Shown one piece after another: positions 61,087 to 64,000 of a DNA stretch of 64,000 nucleotides (positions are counted from its first letter, which is position 1; each line of letters starts with the position of its first letter). The position numbers and the translations under genes were made by a program. This stretch comes from Actinoplanes sp. DH11. Its GTDB lineage: Bacteria; Actinomycetota; Actinomycetes; Mycobacteriales; Micromonosporaceae. The stretch is from positions 62,001 to 126,000 of the forward strand of contig NZ_JAHWGU010000002.1 of the NCBI RefSeq assembly GCF_020873875.1, read 5' to 3'. The notes under the pieces are model-generated. The model was not told the DNA's origin. It was given only the letters and a program-made list of their open reading frames with translations, and did not search any database.

Positions 61087-61578
61087 GTGAGCGACAGCAC
61101 AGAAGTACCGTGGCTCTCCGAGCCGGAACGCAGCGCCTGGATAGCGCTCACCACCATGTTCGCGAGCGTGCCGCCCGCCATCGACACGCAGCTCAAGCGC
61201 GATTCGGGCATCAACTTCTTCGAGTACCAGATCCTGTCCTGGCTCTCGATGACCGACGACCGGGTGATGCGCATGGGCACGCTCGCCCACCTGGCCGGCG
61301 GTTCGCTCTCCCGGCTCTCGCATGCGGTGACCCGCCTGGAACGACAGGGCTGGGTCGGGCGGCGCACCACGGACAGCGCCGAGGGCCGCTGCGTCGAGGC
61401 GCTGCTCACCGACGCCGGGATGGCGGTCGTGGTCGCCGCCGCGCCCGGTCACGTGCGCGAGGCGCGGCGGGTCGTCTTCGACGCGCTGACGCCCGAGGAG
61501 GTCGGCCAACTGCAGCGGATCGCCGGCAAGCTCGTGCTCGCGGCGGCACCGGAGATGGCCGGCTGCCTGAAAGCCTGA
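61087..61578 (+). CDS. MarR-family regulator
   Basis: 163 residues from GTG 61087, with TATCGT nine bases upstream, hence likely leaderless; the frame is open to 61051. HTH pattern MGTLAHLAGGSLSRLSHAVTRLERQGWVGRR with wing TTDSAEGRCVEALLTDAGM. Divergent from the azoreductase; the operators overlap both promoters. Expected to repress azoreductase in the absence of quinones. Confidence 0.88.
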   Translation: MSDSTEVPWLSEPERSAWIALTTMFASVPPAIDTQLKRDSGINFFEYQILSWLSMTDDRVMRMGTLAHLAGGSLSRLSHAVTRLERQGWVGRRTTDSAEGRCVEALLTDAGMAVVVAAAPGHVREARRVVFDALTPEEVGQLQRIAGKLVLAAAPEMAGCLKA

Positions 61579-61581
61579 GAA

Positions 61582-62406
61582 CTACCGCAGGCCGGTGAGC
61601 AGGTCGTCCTCCTTGACCGAGGAGCCCCCGGCGTCGGCGCCCACCCGGACGAACGTCTCCACGCCCATCACCGTGGCGAACGTCTCCCGGCCCAGGCCGA
61701 TGAAGAACGCACCGTCGCCCTGGCTGGCGTGCGCCGACAGCGCGTCGAACTTCTGGTCCAGCACCGGGGCCACGTCGACCCACGTGGTGATCTTCTCGTC
61801 CGGCCAGCCCATCGGCTGCGCCTCGGCGGACTCGATCTCGTCGAGGCCGATGCCCAGCTCCCGCATCCGCTCACCGATCTCACGCATCGCCGACTGCGGC
61901 AAGGCACTCATGTAGACACGATCCACCGGGGCGAGTGCGACGGCGGCCATCGTCACCCGGTGCACCTGGATGTGGTCGGGGTGGCCGTACCCGCCGTTCT
62001 CGTCGTAGGTCAGCACCACGTCCGGCCGGTACTTCTCGATCAGCGCGGCCAGCCGGCCCGCCGCCTCGTCCAGGGGCGCCGCCCAGAACGCGCCGGGCGC
62101 CTCGTTGGTGGGCCAGCCCATCATCCCGGAGTCGTGGTAGCCGAGCGTCTCCAGATGCGTCACCTTCAGCGTCGCGCAGCTGGCCTCCAGCTCGTGCCGC
62201 CGGGTGACGGCGACCGCCTCCGGGTCGTGGCCGGGCTGCCCGGGCTTGACGCCACCCGGTCCGTCGCCGCACCGGCCGTCGGTGCAGGTCACGACGATGG
62301 TGGTGACGCCCTCGGCGGCGTACTTGGCGAGCACTCCCCCGGTGCTCGTGACCTCGTCGTCGGGGTGGGCGTGTACAGCCATCAGGGTCAGCGGGCGATC
62401 ATTCAT
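61582..62406 (-). CDS. PIG-L family deacetylase, mycothiol conjugate amidase-like
   Basis: 274 residues. Zinc motif HAHPDDE at 12-18, plus GYGHPDHIQVHRV with the third metal His. FWAAPLDEA, LGYHDSGMMGWPTNEAPGAF match the MshB/Mca group; the DGRCGDG insert and C-terminal HASQGDGAFFIGLGRETFATV fit Mca. Mca cleaves mycothiol S-conjugates to mercapturates and glucosaminyl inositol for detoxification. Converges with marR with a 3-bp gap. MshB cannot be fully excluded. Confidence 0.82.
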   Translation of the reverse strand: MNDRPLTLMAVHAHPDDEVTSTGGVLAKYAAEGVTTIVVTCTDGRCGDGPGGVKPGQPGHDPEAVAVTRRHELEASCATLKVTHLETLGYHDSGMMGWPTNEAPGAFWAAPLDEAAGRLAALIEKYRPDVVLTYDENGGYGHPDHIQVHRVTMAAVALAPVDRVYMSALPQSAMREIGERMRELGIGLDEIESAEAQPMGWPDEKITTWVDVAPVLDQKFDALSAHASQGDGAFFIGLGRETFATVMGVETFVRVGADAGGSSVKEDDLLTGLR

Positions 62407-62466
62407 GTCGCCACTCTAGAGAGGGCGGCGGTGGGCGTACTGGCGAAGGCTTGTCATGATCGATTG

Positions 62467-63060
62467 ATGCGGAAGAACTGGCTCTGGGTGGTCGCCGCCC
62501 TCGCCGGGGTGGCGGTCACCGTGGCGATCGTCGTTCCGCGACTGCAACCGCCCGGCCCCCGGCCGCTGTTCCAGCTGCCGGTCCGCTGCGGTGAGACGTG
62601 GCGGCTGAACACCTATCCCGGCCACGACGACTTCGACGTGGACCTCTATCCGGCCCGGGGGCGGACCTGGGGGCGGCCGGTGCTGGCGTCGTACCCGGGC
62701 ACCGTGGTCGAGGCGGGGGTCGACGGGTCGCTGGGCGAGCGGACGCCGGAGAACCCGAAGGGCGAGCAGGGCCGGGGCGGCGGTTACTGGGTGAAGATAG
62801 ACCACGGCGGCCGGTGGCAGACGCTCTACCTGCACCTGCTCGAACCGCCACCCGTCGACGACGGCGACGAGGTGACGCAGGGCCAGGAGATCGGCAAGGT
62901 GGGCAGCACCGGCGACTCCAGCGCCCCGCACCTGCACTACGAGCAGCTGCGGGCCGGCGAGAAGGTGGAGAGCTGGTTCGACGGGCGGGCGTCCGGGATC
63001 ACCAGCGACGACCGGGAGTACGGGGTCGACCGCAAGAGCAACAACGCCTGCGCCAAGTAG
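62467..63060 (+). CDS. M23-family (LytM) peptidase domain protein
   Basis: 197 residues with one N-terminal membrane anchor (NWLWVVAALAGVAVTVAIVV). LytM motifs: GHDDFDVD (HxxxD zinc ligands), WVKIDHGGRWQTLYLHLLEP (HxH equivalent YLHL), GKVGSTGDSSAPHLHYE. Cell-wall endopeptidase or, if a ligand is missing, an amidase-activator; the ligands look intact. Convergent with the acyltransferase gene, two bases apart. Confidence 0.85.
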   Translation: MRKNWLWVVAALAGVAVTVAIVVPRLQPPGPRPLFQLPVRCGETWRLNTYPGHDDFDVDLYPARGRTWGRPVLASYPGTVVEAGVDGSLGERTPENPKGEQGRGGGYWVKIDHGGRWQTLYLHLLEPPPVDDGDEVTQGQEIGKVGSTGDSSAPHLHYEQLRAGEKVESWFDGRASGITSDDREYGVDRKSNNACAK

Positions 63061-63061
63061 G

Positions 63062-63670
63062 TCAGCGTTCGGTGAGCCGGCCGTCGGTCTCGGCGAACTC
63101 CGCGCCCGTCTCCGGGCAGACCCAGCGGCCGTCACCCTTGGCCTGCAGCGGCCGTCCGGCCCGGCCCACCCAGCCGACCCGTTTCGCCGGCACCCCGACG
63201 ACCAGGGCGAAGTCGGGGACGTCCTTGGTGACGACCGCCCCCGCGGCGACCAGGGCCCAGCGGCCCACGGTGACCGGGGCGACGCAGACCGCGCGGGCGC
63301 CGATCGCCGCGCCCTCGCCGATGGTGACACCGACCGCGTGCCAGTCGTCGCCGGTCTTGAGCCGGCCGTCCGGGGTGACGGCGCGCGGGTACTCGTCGTT
63401 GGTGAGCACCGCGGCCGGGCCGACGAAGACGCCGTCGCCGAGGCGGGCGGGTTCGTAGACGAGGGCGTGGTTCTGCAGCTTCACGTTGTCGCCGACGGTG
63501 ACGCCGGGGCCGACGTACGCCCCGCGCCCGATGTTGCAGTTCGCGCCGAGCGTGGCATCCTCGCGGATCTGGGCGAGGTGCCAGACCCGGGTGCCGGCGC
63601 CGATGGTGGCCCGGTCGTCGACGTCGGCGGTCGGCGCGACGGTGACACCGTCACGGCTCGGGGTGGTCAT
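63062..63670 (-). CDS. Left-handed beta-helix N-acetyltransferase, WbpD-like
   Basis: 202 residues from ATG 63670 (SD GGAGGGA). Hexapeptide repeats (IGAGTRVWHLAQIREDATLGANCNIGRGAYVGPG and VTIGEGAAIGARAVCVAPVTVGRWALVAAGAVVTKDVP in sections). Sequence and length suit UDP-2-acetamido-3-amino-2,3-dideoxy-glucuronate N-acetyltransferase for surface polysaccharide. The C-terminal CPETGAEF is typical. Other wbp genes are not in the window. Confidence 0.84.
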   Translation of the reverse strand: MTTPSRDGVTVAPTADVDDRATIGAGTRVWHLAQIREDATLGANCNIGRGAYVGPGVTVGDNVKLQNHALVYEPARLGDGVFVGPAAVLTNDEYPRAVTPDGRLKTGDDWHAVGVTIGEGAAIGARAVCVAPVTVGRWALVAAGAVVTKDVPDFALVVGVPAKRVGWVGRAGRPLQAKGDGRWVCPETGAEFAETDGRLTER

Positions 63671-64000
63671 GTGAATCCCTCCGGAAGCTGATCGCGCCAG
63701 AGTAGTGGTGACGAGACCAAGATCATGTCAGCAAGCCGACGATCTCACTCTTTGTGGCCGATGGTCGCCGTCCGGCTGGCCCGACAGGACCGTCGGCGGT
63801 GGCCGAACGTCCGGCCTTGGGCCCCCGGCTCCGCCGGAAATCCGTCTTTGATCTGGCGCGGTTCATGGCTGGATCGATAGCTTTGCGCGTCGGGACGCTC
63901 CCGTGCCGGCAAGCACCGGCGACCCACCGATGCCTTACCCGAAGCCGACGACGTGGCTTCCAGAACGAACGGATCTCCGTGACTCCTCCGCCCACCACGC
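63671..64000. other. No supported gene to the window end
   Basis: 330 bases with only short overlapping frames of arginine-rich, low-likelihood translations and no SD-associated start. It may be the promoter region and 5' end of a gene continuing past the window; nothing firm is seen. Confidence 0.5.

Noticed and set aside
63723..63998. 91-codon minus-strand frame at the window end as an IS remnant
   Set aside because: Arg-rich translation with no recognised motif or inverted repeats; not enough to call.

Overview
The window is high-GC DNA of an actinomycete. Genes with GTG starts, apparently leaderless transcripts, a mycothiol-type deacetylase paralogue, a DUF3040 protein, SARP/STAND regulators and Tat-exported polysaccharide-degrading enzymes all point to a soil actinobacterium, most plausibly Micromonosporaceae (Actinoplanes-like). 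That placement is inference from gene content and style, not from a marker gene. No rRNA, tRNA or CRISPR array was recognised.

Layout. 1-10 kb: three tandem PL1 pectate lyases (the first cut by the window edge), a ThDP enzyme with a cyclase-family gene carrying an in-frame TGA at codon 9, a SRPBCC protein, a DUF4232 lipoprotein and a secreted GH127 enzyme with a LamG insert; together this end looks like a pectin/arabinan-degrading region. 10-13 kb: a probably frameshifted orphan, a lipoprotein, and decayed regulator remnants bracketed by two copies of a dispersed hairpin repeat. 13-19 kb: molybdenum block, moeA diverging from an FAD protein plus modABC, with an AT-rich palindrome and a 16-codon leader ORF between them. 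19-31 kb: TetR with a divergent membrane protein, acyl-CoA dehydrogenase, FAH-family hydrolase, alpha/beta hydrolase, HAD phosphatase, a STAND/TPR regulator, a deleted DUF4037 gene, GAF and PilZ proteins. 32-38 kb: a ClpC paralogue without its middle domain and an ECF transporter whose first gene overlaps a good match to an iron box.

38-51 kb: a PmoA-like protein full of tandem repeats, LacI/MFS, an OYE reductase, an orphan polyamine-type binding protein, an RNA ligase, a small HTH protein, GntR, a TetR/DrrAB-like pair, an SDR and a P450. 51-55 kb: the most unusual locus, a compact three-gene operon encoding a small ubiquitin-like protein ending in Gly-Gly, a DUF4132-type protein and an RtcB RNA ligase. 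55-64 kb: an FAD oxidoreductase, DUF3040, a truncated MarR, DUF2809, a PL7 lyase, and regulator/enzyme pairs (TetR/RidA, HxlR, azoreductase/MarR), then a mycothiol-type deacetylase, an M23 peptidase and a WbpD-like acetyltransferase.

Two themes cut across the window. First, five copies of a 75-bp hairpin with conserved flanks lie between genes; one copy abuts a beheaded SARP gene, one reads into a small gene, and one has its core inverted relative to its flanks. Second, at least four genes look broken (cyclase, SARP, DUF4037, MarR), plus one probable frameshift. Many regulator genes have clear palindromic operators in their own promoters, and these are listed individually.
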